Shown: in pieces, positions 26,351-34,937 of the stretch
Layout: each line of letters starts with the position of its first letter
How positions within the stretch are numbered: position 1 is the stretch's first letter
Origin: Brevibacterium permense
GTDB taxonomy: Bacteria > Actinomycetota > Actinomycetes > Actinomycetales > Brevibacteriaceae
Length of the DNA stretch: 64,000 nucleotides
NCBI RefSeq assembly: GCF_025506275.1
Contig: NZ_QYCP01000090.1
Location: 62,001-126,000 of the forward strand
Reading direction: 5' to 3'
Made by a program: the position numbers and the translations under genes
Notes under the pieces: generated by a model
The model's input: only the letters and a program-made list of their open reading frames with translations
What the model was told of the DNA's origin: nothing
The model's database searches: none

Positions 26351-27571
26351 GTGAGTAAACGTGGTTTCATTGTAGTCGGCTCAACCGGTTCGGTCGGCAC
26401 CCAGGCCCTTGATGTCCTAGCCGAACACCGGGACGAGCACGCGGTCATCGGCTTGGCCGCCGGGTCCCAGCTCGACCTTCTGCTCGAGCAGGCCCTCGAT
26501 TTCCACGTCCCCGTCATCGGGCTCACGACCCCACCCGCCGGAGGCGAGGCCGAGGTGCGTGCGCGACTGGCCGAGTTGGCTGCGCAGCGGGGGACCGCCG
26601 ATCCCGTCGAAGCCATCCATCTCGGGGACGATGCCGCCGAGGCGGTCGCGGGCTTGGCCGCCGATATGGTCCTTAACGCGATCACCGGTGCCGCCGGTCT
26701 CGGCGCGACCCTGGCCGCCCTCGAACGCGGTACGGATGTCGCCCTGGCGAACAAAGAATCCCTCATCATCGGCGGGTCCATCGTCCTCGACGCCGCTCAT
26801 GCCTCCGGGGCCCGCCTGGTGCCGGTCGACAGTGAGCACTCCGCCATCGCCCAGGCGCTGCGCGCCGGCACGCACGGGGAGGTCAGCAAGCTCATCATCA
26901 CCGCGTCGGGCGGCCCCTTCCGCGGCATGACCCGTGATGCTTTGCGTCGGGTCACCCCCGCCCAGGCGCTCAACCATCCCACCTGGTCGATGGGGTCGAT
27001 GATCACCATCAACTCGGCGACCCTGGTCAACAAGGGCCTCGAAGTCATCGAAGCCCAACTGCTCTTCGACATCGACTTCGACCACATCGAAGTCGTCGTC
27101 CATCCGCAGTCGCAGATCCATTCGATGGTCGAGTTCGCCGATGCCTCGACGATCGCGCAGATCTCCCCACCGGATATGCGCCTGCCGATCTCCTATGCGC
27201 TGGGCACCCAGGACGATGGAACGACGAAGCGGCTGACCTCGGGGGCTGTTCCCCACAATTGGGGCCAGCCCATGCACTGGTCGTTCGAACCGGTCAACCA
27301 TCTCGCCTTTCCCGCGCTCGGTCTGGCCATCGACGCCGGCAAGAAGGGCCGCAGCTACCCGGCCGTGCTCAACGCCGCCAATGAGGAACTCGTCGCCGCC
27401 TTCATCGCCGGGGACATCGCCTTCACCGGAATCGACAAAGGCCTCGCCCGAGCTCTGGCCGCCCACGAACCGGCGGCCGAACACTCGGTGGAGACCGTGC
27501 TGGCCGCCGACGCCTGGGCCAGGGACTTCGCTCGCGCTGACGTCGCCGAACAGAAGGGGGACCGTCGATGA
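26351..27571 (+). CDS. dxr: 1-deoxy-D-xylulose 5-phosphate reductoisomerase
   Basis: Converts DXP to MEP, the second step of the non-mevalonate pathway. The NADPH motif VVGSTGSVGTQALDV is near the N-terminus. ALANKESLIIGG, PVDSEHSAI (metal and substrate ligands) and ASGGPFRGM follow. GTG 26351 (MSKRGFIVVG) is preferred over TTG 26333; neither has a ribosome-binding site. The stop overlaps the rseP start by 4 bp. ispG, a later enzyme of this pathway, lies at 31.2 kb. Confidence 0.95.
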   Translation: MSKRGFIVVGSTGSVGTQALDVLAEHRDEHAVIGLAAGSQLDLLLEQALDFHVPVIGLTTPPAGGEAEVRARLAELAAQRGTADPVEAIHLGDDAAEAVAGLAADMVLNAITGAAGLGATLAALERGTDVALANKESLIIGGSIVLDAAHASGARLVPVDSEHSAIAQALRAGTHGEVSKLIITASGGPFRGMTRDALRRVTPAQALNHPTWSMGSMITINSATLVNKGLEVIEAQLLFDIDFDHIEVVVHPQSQIHSMVEFADASTIAQISPPDMRLPISYALGTQDDGTTKRLTSGAVPHNWGQPMHWSFEPVNHLAFPALGLAIDAGKKGRSYPAVLNAANEELVAAFIAGDIAFTGIDKGLARALAAHEPAAEHSVETVLAADAWARDFARADVAEQKGDRR

Positions 27572-29106
27572 CCGTTGTGCTCTACATCGTCGGGATCATC
27601 CTGTTCCTCATCGGCATCTCGATCTCGATTGCGCTGCACGAACTCGGCCACCTCACCCCGGCGAAGAAGTTCGGCGTGAAAGTCACACACTATATGGTCG
27701 GCTTCGGACCGACCCTGTTCTCGTTCCGCCGCGGTGAGACCGAGTACGGCATCAAAGCCTTCCCACTCGGTGGGTTCATCGCGATGCCGGGTATGTATCC
27801 GCCCGAGGCGGCGACGAAGGCTCGCTTTGAGACAGCCGTCGCTGCGCAGAGGGGCGGCACGGCCGCCGGTGTCGAAGAAACGTCGGGCGGCCTCGGCGAA
27901 TCGGGCGCCGCACTCGATGAGGTGGACAACGAAACGTCGGGCCGCCTCGGCGTGGGGATGGGTGACGGTGATGCCGCTCCGCTGCGCGGGGACCGGAAGA
28001 AGCGGAAGGGGCGGCCGTTCGAGGACACGATGGCCGATGCCCGCGAGTTCTCGAATCAGGAGATCGAACCGGGGGAGGAGCACCGGACGTTCTATGCGCT
28101 CAGTGTGCCCAAACGCCTCGTCGTCATGTTCTCCGGTCCCTTCGTCAACCTCGTCCTGGGCATCCTCATCATGGGGATCTCGCTGCTGGGCATCGGTGTG
28201 GTCACTCCGACGACGACCGTCCAGACCGTCGTCGAATGTGCGGTGCCCGTCTCCGAAGCCCAGCAGCGTCCCGCCTCAGAGCAGAACACCTGCCGTCCCG
28301 ACGATCAGCTCACCCCCGCGTGGGAGGCTGGGATCAAACCGGGTGACGAGATCACCTCGATCGCCGGCGTCGAGACGAAGGACTGGGACCAGCTGTCCTC
28401 GGTCATCAAGGAACATGCAGGCGAACGCGTCGATGTCGACTTCATCCGCGATGGTCAGGCCCAAACGGTGTCGGTGCCGATCATCGCCACCGAACGGCCG
28501 AAGGTCGACGACACCGGCAAAGCCGTGCTCAACCCGGACGGAACTCCGCAGACCGAGACCCAAGGATTCTTCGGCGTCGGACCCGTTCAGGAACGTCAGT
28601 CCCTGCCGCTCGAGGAGTTCCCCGGTGCCGTGTGGGACCAGGTTTCCGGAGTCTTCCACGCGATCCTCACCCTGCCGGTCAAACTCGTCGATATCGGCGA
28701 GGTGGCCGTCGGCACGAAGGACCGCGACGCCGAAGGGCTCGTCGGCATGGTCGGCGTGGGGCGCATCGCGGGCGAGATCGTGTCCACCGATCAGATCGAC
28801 GTCGTCGACAAGGCGCAGATGGGGCTGGGCATGCTCGGCTCGCTCAACATCTTCCTCTTCGCGTTCAACATGATCCCGCTGCTGCCTCTCGACGGCGGAC
28901 ACATCGCCGTGGGTCTCTACGAAGGTGCGCGCCGCCGCATCAACCGGTGGCGCGGCCGCGGACTGGTCGGCCCCTTCGACACCGCGAAGCTGCTGCCGCT
29001 GACGTACGTGTGCATCGGGCTGATGCTGTGCATGACGGCGCTGCTCGTCTACGTCGACCTCGTCAAACCCATCACCCTCGACGCGATCTTCAACTCCGGC
29101 GGGTAG
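27568..29106 (+). CDS. rseP: Site-2 protease RseP/Rip1-type
   Basis: An intramembrane zinc metalloprotease that cleaves anti-sigma factors and related membrane substrates. HELGH (24-28) in the first helix and PLLPLDGGH in a late helix supply zinc ligands and the catalytic Asp. A PDZ domain (about 250-310, AGIKPGDEITSI) lies between. A nonconserved Gly/Glu-rich cytoplasmic insertion of about 70 residues (about 80-148) makes it 512 residues, and its DNA holds two copies of the 10-mer GCCGCCTCGG or its complement. dxr-rseP-ispG order is typical in actinobacteria. Confidence 0.93.
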   Translation: MTVVLYIVGIILFLIGISISIALHELGHLTPAKKFGVKVTHYMVGFGPTLFSFRRGETEYGIKAFPLGGFIAMPGMYPPEAATKARFETAVAAQRGGTAAGVEETSGGLGESGAALDEVDNETSGRLGVGMGDGDAAPLRGDRKKRKGRPFEDTMADAREFSNQEIEPGEEHRTFYALSVPKRLVVMFSGPFVNLVLGILIMGISLLGIGVVTPTTTVQTVVECAVPVSEAQQRPASEQNTCRPDDQLTPAWEAGIKPGDEITSIAGVETKDWDQLSSVIKEHAGERVDVDFIRDGQAQTVSVPIIATERPKVDDTGKAVLNPDGTPQTETQGFFGVGPVQERQSLPLEEFPGAVWDQVSGVFHAILTLPVKLVDIGEVAVGTKDRDAEGLVGMVGVGRIAGEIVSTDQIDVVDKAQMGLGMLGSLNIFLFAFNMIPLLPLDGGHIAVGLYEGARRRINRWRGRGLVGPFDTAKLLPLTYVCIGLMLCMTALLVYVDLVKPITLDAIFNSGG

Positions 29107-29157
29107 GCCGGGCCGTTCCGGCGGATAGGCCGGACACGCAGTTTGGGCGATCTCGGC

Positions 29158-29163
29158 TAGGGT
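29158..29163 (+). promoter_or_regulatory. -10 box for a leaderless small-membrane-protein transcript
   Basis: TAGGGT is followed by 7 bp and GTG 29171, so transcription would start at the initiation codon. No ribosome-binding site is present. In-frame GTG codons at 29162 and 29165 overlap the box itself and are therefore unlikely starts. Confidence 0.45.
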
Positions 29164-29170
29164 GGTGCGA

Positions 29171-29437
29171 GTGGAGAATACTGAGACCAAGCCACGTGAG
29201 CGTTTCTTCTCGCGAGCGGAATGGACGTTCATCGGATTCCTTGCGCTCGCCTTCGTGCTGACTCCGCTCTTCTACGGGCTGCCCTTGCTCAGCCCTCTGT
29301 TCGCTATGGGGACGCGGGTCCGCGGGCACAGGGCGAAGATGATCTGGCTGTGGACGGTCTCCTCACTGCTCGTCCTGATGTCGATCGCACCGTTCATTCT
29401 CAAGTTTGCAGGGCTGAGTAACTTCGTCGTGGAATGA
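29171..29437 (+). CDS. Small two-helix membrane protein of unknown function
   Basis: An 88-residue protein with two predicted transmembrane segments (about 20-42, FIGFLALAFVLTPLFYGLPL, and about 59-78, WLWTVSSLLVLMSIAPFIL) joined by a basic loop RVRGHRAK. I do not recognise a family. It sits alone between rseP and a convergent serine hydrolase. The start is chosen from the -10 box at 29158. Confidence 0.65.
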   Translation: MENTETKPRERFFSRAEWTFIGFLALAFVLTPLFYGLPLLSPLFAMGTRVRGHRAKMIWLWTVSSLLVLMSIAPFILKFAGLSNFVVE

Positions 29438-29491
29438 AGGCGTGAGCGATCTGCGGTTGAGCGTTATCATTCCGTTCAGTGGCGGACCCGT

Positions 29492-30892
29492 TCAAGAACT
29501 GAGGGTGATCGCCTGCACCTCGCCGAGGTGATTGAGCCCGACCGTGATCGTGGCGTTCTCATCTGCTGTGCCCGGCACTGTGACCACTCCGCGCAACGGG
29601 GAGACCATCTCGAGGTCCGCCTCGGTGAGAGGACGGTCGATCTGCTTCTCCGCCCGCCACCGGGCGAAGCGCTCCCGCCTCTCGTCGCGGGGTTCGTCGA
29701 GGTCCATGTTCATGGAGAAGATCTCCTCGGCGACGGTGTCGTCGAAGTTGTTGACGAGGTTCGCCGCGGCCATCACGGCATCGATCTGGGGTTGGACGGC
29801 GGGGTATCGGGGCACCGGCGCCGAGGTGGCACTCCGTTCCAGCCGGGTGTCCTGTCGTCCCGTGGCCGCCGCCCAACCGAGGTCGAGCGCGTCCTGGACG
29901 ACGCGCTGCGCCGGGTAATAGGTCGTATTGCCGAGCACGACGATGCTGAGCCCCAGATCGGGGAGCCAACGCATATGTGAGCCGTATCCTGGGTAGCCGC
30001 CTGAATGGCAGACGATGCGGCCGAAACGTGTGTCCAGACGAGTCTCGAGACCGTATCCGTAGCTGAGCGTCTCCGCATGGTGGTCGCTCTTCTGGACCTC
30101 CATGGTCCGTCGTGGCTGCTGGTTGTCGGTCAGTATCCGCGACCAGGATCCGGAAGCATAGGAGTCCATGCGTTCGAGGGCGTCGAGATGCGTGTCCATC
30201 CATGTGCCGACGTCGTCCACCGTGGAGATGACCCCGCCGATGGGGGAGAAGACTCCTGGGCCGGTGAGTTCGGCCGGGTGGAGGCCGCCGTTGAGGTCGA
30301 CGCGGAACCCGGTCGCCAGGTCCGGGAAGTCCGTGTGGTCGAAACCGGTGCGCGTGAGCTTCAGGGGATCGAAGATCTCAGTGGACACGAGTTCGGTGAA
30401 CGCCCTGCCTGTGACCGCCTCGGCGACCATGCCGAGAAGCGCATAGCCGAGGTTCGAATACTCATAGCCGGTGTCGGCGGGCGCGCAGGCAATGGCTCCG
30501 CGGTGCAGCCAGTCGGTGAGCTCGGCCGGAGTCATCGCCTCCATCCGGTCCGCCCACGGGTCGTCCTTGGTGAAACCGGTGCTCATCGTCAATGCCTGTC
30601 GGCAGGTGCGGTCGGCGATGGCCGTATCGGCCAGTTCCGGGAGCAGGGTGCCGAAAGGATCGTCGAGATCGAGTCCGTCGGCGGCGAGGAGCCCGATGGT
30701 TGCGGCGGTGAAGGACTTCGTCATCGAAGCGATCCGGTACGGAACCTCGCCGTTCACGGTTCGGGCGGGGCCGCCTCGGCGAAAGATTCCCCATGCCAGA
30801 GATCCACCCTGCTCGTCGAGCTGCTGTGCTTCGGCCTCGAGAGCCGCAGTCATCGCCTCGGCATCGGGGTCCACGAATCCGGGTGTGCTCAC
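29492..30892 (-). CDS. Serine hydrolase, beta-lactamase/penicillin-binding-protein-like
   Basis: A class C-type serine hydrolase of 466 residues. The three active-site motifs are present: SMTK (about 56-59, nucleophile Ser and Lys), YSN (about 145-147) and HSG (about 317-319). There is no obvious signal peptide, so it is probably a cytoplasmic esterase or peptidase rather than a wall enzyme. The C-terminal ~120 residues form an extra domain. GTG 30892 follows AAGGAG. It converges on the gene at 29171. The substrate is unknown. Confidence 0.83.
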   Translation of the reverse strand: MSTPGFVDPDAEAMTAALEAEAQQLDEQGGSLAWGIFRRGGPARTVNGEVPYRIASMTKSFTAATIGLLAADGLDLDDPFGTLLPELADTAIADRTCRQALTMSTGFTKDDPWADRMEAMTPAELTDWLHRGAIACAPADTGYEYSNLGYALLGMVAEAVTGRAFTELVSTEIFDPLKLTRTGFDHTDFPDLATGFRVDLNGGLHPAELTGPGVFSPIGGVISTVDDVGTWMDTHLDALERMDSYASGSWSRILTDNQQPRRTMEVQKSDHHAETLSYGYGLETRLDTRFGRIVCHSGGYPGYGSHMRWLPDLGLSIVVLGNTTYYPAQRVVQDALDLGWAAATGRQDTRLERSATSAPVPRYPAVQPQIDAVMAAANLVNNFDDTVAEEIFSMNMDLDEPRDERRERFARWRAEKQIDRPLTEADLEMVSPLRGVVTVPGTADENATITVGLNHLGEVQAITLSS

Positions 30893-31060
30893 AGGGCTGC
30901 TCCTTCGCGCAGACGTCAGGTCACCTTCACACTACCGTCAGCCGGTGACACTGGATCGGTACCAGTGGGCCGTGGCGTGGTGCGGGTGGAGTCGAGGTCG
31001 CGCGGGGGCCGCCCAGGGTGCGCCGGTTGACTGTCCGGGGTACGCCCTGCGGACGGACAG

Positions 31061-31087
31061 TTCTGTGTCAGTGGGAGGTCCTACAAT
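31061..31087 (+). promoter_or_regulatory. Candidate ispG promoter
   Basis: TACAAT (31082-31087) is a near-consensus -10 hexamer with TTCTGT 15 bp upstream (31061-31066). It would give an ispG leader of about 80 nt. The -35 element is weak. Confidence 0.4.
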
Positions 31088-31172
31088 GGTGATCGTTCGC
31101 ACAATCCGGGTCCCGCATCGGCGCTGGCTCGGACATTGTGGCTGGTCAACAGCCTGACTGAAGGGATCCTTC

Positions 31173-32336
31173 GTGACATCGGTCAATCTCGGAATGCCCG
31201 CACCGCCGCCTCCCGTGCTCGCTCCGCGAAGGAAGACGAGGCAGATCAATGTCGGAAAGGTGGGGGTCGGATCCGATTCCCCGGTGAGCGTGCAGTCGAT
31301 GACGACGACGCAGACGACGGACATCAACGGAACCCTGCAGCAGATCGCCGAACTCACCGCCGCCGGCTGCGATATCGTGCGCGTGGCCTGTCCCACCGCC
31401 GACGACGCCGCGGCTCTGCCGATCATCGCCGGCAAATCCCAGATCCCCGTCATCGCCGACATCCACTTCCAACCCAAATACGTCTTCGCCGCCATCGACG
31501 CCGGCTGTGCGGGAGTGCGCGTCAACCCCGGCAACATCCGCAAGTTCGACGACCAGGTCAAGGAAATCTCGAAGGCCGCCGCCGAGGCGGGCGTGTCCAT
31601 CCGCATCGGCGTCAACGCCGGATCCCTGGACAGACGGCTGATGGACAAATACGGCAAGGCCACGCCCGAGGCGCTCGTCGAATCCGCGCTGTGGGAAGCG
31701 TCCCTGTTCGAAGAGCACGGATTCTATGACTTCAAGATCTCCGTCAAACACCATGACCCGGTGATCATGGTCCGCGCCTATGAGCTGCTCGCCGAACGCG
31801 GCGATTGGCCGCTCCATCTCGGTGTCACCGAGGCGGGACCCGCCTTTCAAGGCACGATCAAGTCCGCTACCGCCTTCGGACACCTTCTGGCCGAGGGCAT
31901 CGGAGACACCATCCGAGTCTCCCTGTCCGCGCCTCCCGCCGAGGAGGTCAAGGTCGGCAACCAGATCCTAGAGTCCCTCAACTTGCGGCCCCGAAAGCTC
32001 GAAATCGTCTCCTGCCCTTCCTGTGGGCGCGCGCAGGTCGACGTGTACACGCTGGCCGAACGCGTCACCGCCGGACTCGAAGGCATGGAAGTGCCGCTGC
32101 GGGTGGCTGTCATGGGGTGCGTCGTCAACGGCCCCGGTGAGGCTCGCGACGCCGACCTCGGCGTGGCCAGCGGCAACGGCAAGGGCCAGATCTTCGTCAA
32201 GGGCGAGGTCATCCGAACCGTGCCCGAATCCGAGATCGTCGAGACCCTCATCCATGAGGCCAACCGCATCGCTGAGGAGGCCGCGGGTCAGCCATCGGGC
32301 GCTGCGTCGGGGCCGCCTGAAGTGACCGTCGGCTAG
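31173..32336 (+). CDS. ispG: 4-hydroxy-3-methylbut-2-enyl diphosphate synthase (flavodoxin)
   Basis: IspG/GcpE reduces MEcPP to HMBPP with a [4Fe-4S] cluster. The TIM-barrel part runs from [20 protein letters not shown]; cluster ligands appear in SCPSCGR and [11 protein letters not shown]. 387 residues, normal. GTG 31173 follows GAAGGGAT. It acts in the same pathway as Dxr upstream. Confidence 0.95.
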   Translation: MTSVNLGMPAPPPPVLAPRRKTRQINVGKVGVGSDSPVSVQSMTTTQTTDINGTLQQIAELTAAGCDIVRVACPTADDAAALPIIAGKSQIPVIADIHFQPKYVFAAIDAGCAGVRVNPGNIRKFDDQVKEISKAAAEAGVSIRIGVNAGSLDRRLMDKYGKATPEALVESALWEASLFEEHGFYDFKISVKHHDPVIMVRAYELLAERGDWPLHLGVTEAGPAFQGTIKSATAFGHLLAEGIGDTIRVSLSAPPAEEVKVGNQILESLNLRPRKLEIVSCPSCGRAQVDVYTLAERVTAGLEGMEVPLRVAVMGCVVNGPGEARDADLGVASGNGKGQIFVKGEVIRTVPESEIVETLIHEANRIAEEAAGQPSGAASGPPEVTVG

Positions 32337-32417
32337 GTGCGATACCTTGTGAGGACGAAGAGTTTCATGGTCCAGTCATTGGCCCATGCTGACGGCTGAG
32401 AAAGAGTTCAGGGGCAC

Positions 32418-33299
32418 ATGGCGCTGAGGATCGCACGACTGGAACATCAGCACACCCGGTGGCTGACGGACCTGCTTGCGCGCAACCCCTGCGAGAACGT
32501 CTACCTCATCTCCCTGCTCGAAGTCACAGGCACCGCCCGTCTGGGCTCCCCGGCCGGCACCCTGTACGGAATCTTCGATGGTGACCGACCCGTCGCCGCC
32601 TACTGGGTGGGCGGCAATATCATCCCGGTCGCGGCGACCCCGGCGACGAATGAGGTGCTTGCCCGGAAACTCAATGCCGACGGTCGCGTGTCCTGCTCAC
32701 TCATCGGCAGCCGGTCCGTCATCCTCGACCTGCAGCAGCGGCTCAATTGGGGTCGACCGCGTGGAGTGCGCGAACGGCAGCCGCTGCTGGCCATCAGCTC
32801 GGATCCGCTGGTCACCCCCGATGAGCATGTGCACCGGGTGACCCTCGATGACCTCGGTGCGGTATTTCCCGCCAGTGTGGATATGTTCACCAAAGAGGTC
32901 GGATTCTCACCGATCGAGGACGGCACCGCCGGGTACCTGGCGCGGGTGCGCGGAATCATCCGCGGCAAGAACTGCTACGCCCGGATCTCGTCTACCTTGC
33001 CCCAGGGAGGTGCGGTGCCGCGGTGGCCGGCCGAAGAACAGGATGAACAGGTGCTGTTCAAGGCCGATATCGGCATCCGGGCCCGCCGCATCGTTCAGGT
33101 CCAAGGAGTCTGGGTCCATCCTGCAGTACGCAATCAGGGTCTGGGGGCAGCGGGCATGGCCGCGGTCGTCCAGCGCACTCGTGACAAAGGCCATTCCACG
33201 GTGAGCCTGTATGCCAATGACTACAACGAGACGGCGCTGCGCATGTATGCCCGCGTCGGCTTCGAACAGGTCGGCACCTTCGCCACCGTCATGTACTGA
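32418..33299 (+). CDS. GNAT acetyltransferase with DUF4081-type N-terminal domain
   Basis: 293 residues in two parts. The N-terminal half (about 1-130, WLTDLLARNPCENVYLISLLE) matches the DUF4081 type of domain found with GNAT enzymes in actinobacteria. The C-terminal half has the acetyl-CoA loop VRNQGLGAAGMAAVV and the ending ALRMYARVGFEQVG. Placement after ispG is common in this phylum. The substrate is unknown. ATG 32418 is used. Confidence 0.83.
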   Translation: MALRIARLEHQHTRWLTDLLARNPCENVYLISLLEVTGTARLGSPAGTLYGIFDGDRPVAAYWVGGNIIPVAATPATNEVLARKLNADGRVSCSLIGSRSVILDLQQRLNWGRPRGVRERQPLLAISSDPLVTPDEHVHRVTLDDLGAVFPASVDMFTKEVGFSPIEDGTAGYLARVRGIIRGKNCYARISSTLPQGGAVPRWPAEEQDEQVLFKADIGIRARRIVQVQGVWVHPAVRNQGLGAAGMAAVVQRTRDKGHSTVSLYANDYNETALRMYARVGFEQVGTFATVMY

Positions 33300-33372
33300 G
33301 CGCCCGAGCGCTCAGGCACCGGAAGATTTCACTGACCGCTCGAGTCGCCGTCGCTGTATCAAGCTATGCGGT

Positions 33373-33455
33373 GAGCGGTCGGCGGTAACTTGAGCTCTCG
33401 GCGGGCGGGGACGCTCTGCGGAGAGCGGTTGACGTTAACTTGAGCTGTCGGCGGA
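33373..33455. repeat. Two imperfect 33-bp direct repeats, 50-bp period
   Basis: Units 33373-33405 and 33423-33455 share GAGCGGT, TAACTTGAGCT and TCGGCGG, and differ at about five positions. The second unit ends next to the stop of the S4 protein gene. The function is unknown. They could be remnants of a dispersed repeat or a regulator-binding pair near the end of the GNAT gene. Confidence 0.55.
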
Positions 33456-33872
33456 TCAGTCTCGACGGTTGCGCGACTGAGGTTTGGCCATATCGCCGAG
33501 GAACTTCTCCATCTCCCGGCGGTCCTTCTTCGTCGGACGCCCCAGCCCTTTGTCTCGCCTGGGCACGAATCCGCGCAGCGCCGGATCGGGCGGGGGAGTG
33601 AGGTCCTCATAGCACTGGACAGCGATGGAGGCCTGCATCCTCGTGGGGATGAAACCGGTGATCTTCCAGATGAACTCGGACCCGGCCTTGCGCACGCGCA
33701 CCTCCTGGCCGATGCTCACCTTCTGCGCGGCCTTGACGCGCTGACCGTCGACCTGCACATGCCCGCCGCGGCAGGCCTGAGTGGCGAGGTTGCGGGTCTT
33801 GAACATCCGCGTCGTCCATAGCCACACGTCGACGCGCATGTGCTTTCCGGCGTCGCGGTTGATCTCGGTCAT
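33456..33872 (-). CDS. S4-domain RNA-binding protein (Hsp15/RqcP-like)
   Basis: 138 residues with an S4 domain at about 12-75: MRVDVWLWTTRMFKTRNLATQACRGGHVQVDG has the S4 helix-turn-strand pattern. A basic tail with RRDKGLGRPTKKDRREME follows, typical of the Hsp15 family. Hsp15 and RqcP bind 50S subunits carrying stalled nascent chains. The start overlaps the stop of the upstream NrtR-like gene, so the pair shares an mRNA. Confidence 0.82.
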   Translation of the reverse strand: MTEINRDAGKHMRVDVWLWTTRMFKTRNLATQACRGGHVQVDGQRVKAAQKVSIGQEVRVRKAGSEFIWKITGFIPTRMQASIAVQCYEDLTPPPDPALRGFVPRRDKGLGRPTKKDRREMEKFLGDMAKPQSRNRRD

Positions 33873-34759
33873 CAGCGACTGCCATCCGGGGAGTCCGTGC
33901 CGGACGAGAGCATCCCGGCATCGGCATCATCGGGGTCGTGTCTTCGGGAGTCGGCTCGCAGCGCCAGAGCCGAGCGTCGGGTGAAAGTCTGGGCGGGACG
34001 ACCACGCCCCTGGCTGACGGCCTCCCCGGTGGGATCGAGCAGCGGCAGCATGGTGCGACGGAACGTATCGGCCTGCAGGCTCTCCCCGGCGACGATCTCG
34101 TGGAGCTCGCGCAGCTGCCGCAGCGAGAACTCCTTCTCCAGGAGCCCGAAGGGATCCGGTGTGCGTTCGTGGAACGCCCGCAGTCGGTGCACGGCCACGC
34201 GCACGATCTCCTGATGCTCGGCGCTGAGCTCGCCGACATCGTGGACGGGCACGAGCTTCCGCCGGTGGACGGGGGAGCCCGGGTGATCGGAATCCGATTC
34301 GGCAGTATCAGGGTCGGCCGCCTCGGGGAGGACCTCCTCGGCGGGGGACGATTCCGTACCCTGCGCCGGAGCATCCGCCACGGCCGCCTCGGTGGGATCG
34401 CCCTCCTCAGCGAGTCCGACATCGGAGGCGGAGAGAACATCGAGATGGGCCACGGAGATCACCCAGCCGCGATCATCGCGGTCCGGTTGGTCGAACACGT
34501 GCAACTGGACGGGGGCGCGGTCGACCAACCGAGCCTTTTCGCGCAGACAGCGGGCGACCGCCTCGGCGAGGCGTTCCTGCGGACGCAGGATCGACCCGGG
34601 CAGCTGCCACACCCCATCTCCGGGATGGGTCATGAGAACATGCAGACCACGGCCGGGCACGGGGCAGAGGACCGCGGTGTCGACCGCGACCGAGGGCCGC
34701 GGGAACTGCGTGAGTTGGCTGGGATCAGGCATGCTCTTCGTATCGTTCGGACTCGTCAT
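33872..34759 (-). CDS. NrtR-like NUDIX-fold transcriptional regulator
   Basis: 295 residues. The N-terminal NUDIX-like domain (about 20-110) has PGDGVWQLPGSILRPQERLAEA in pieces, but the NUDIX box is degraded: the first catalytic Glu is Gln and the RE-x-x-E-E cluster is broken, so hydrolysis is unlikely. The C-terminal winged helix (about 205-265, FSLRQLRELHEIVAGE then GRGRPAQTFTR) matches NrtR regulators of NAD metabolism. An acidic low-complexity insertion (about 110-165) carries two GCCGCCTCGG copies. Ligand and targets are unknown. Confidence 0.75.
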   Translation of the reverse strand: MTSPNDTKSMPDPSQLTQFPRPSVAVDTAVLCPVPGRGLHVLMTHPGDGVWQLPGSILRPQERLAEAVARCLREKARLVDRAPVQLHVFDQPDRDDRGWVISVAHLDVLSASDVGLAEEGDPTEAAVADAPAQGTESSPAEEVLPEAADPDTAESDSDHPGSPVHRRKLVPVHDVGELSAEHQEIVRVAVHRLRAFHERTPDPFGLLEKEFSLRQLRELHEIVAGESLQADTFRRTMLPLLDPTGEAVSQGRGRPAQTFTRRSALALRADSRRHDPDDADAGMLSSGTDSPDGSR

Positions 34760-34937
34760 TTCAGCGGGGACCGGGCGGGGACCGGACGGCCCCGACCGAT
34801 GTCGGGCTTCGGTGCTGCAGCCACCAGTCTAATTCTCTTCCCGCAGGTGACGAATCCGCACCCGCTCCGATTCCCTCCGGCTCGCCCGCGTGCGATAGTG
34901 TTCGATCTGAGTCTTGACAAGTTGAGGAGATTTACCC

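Noticed and set aside
34914-34919. TTGACA as the -35 of proS
   Set aside because: A -10 at normal spacing would fall at or after the start codon.
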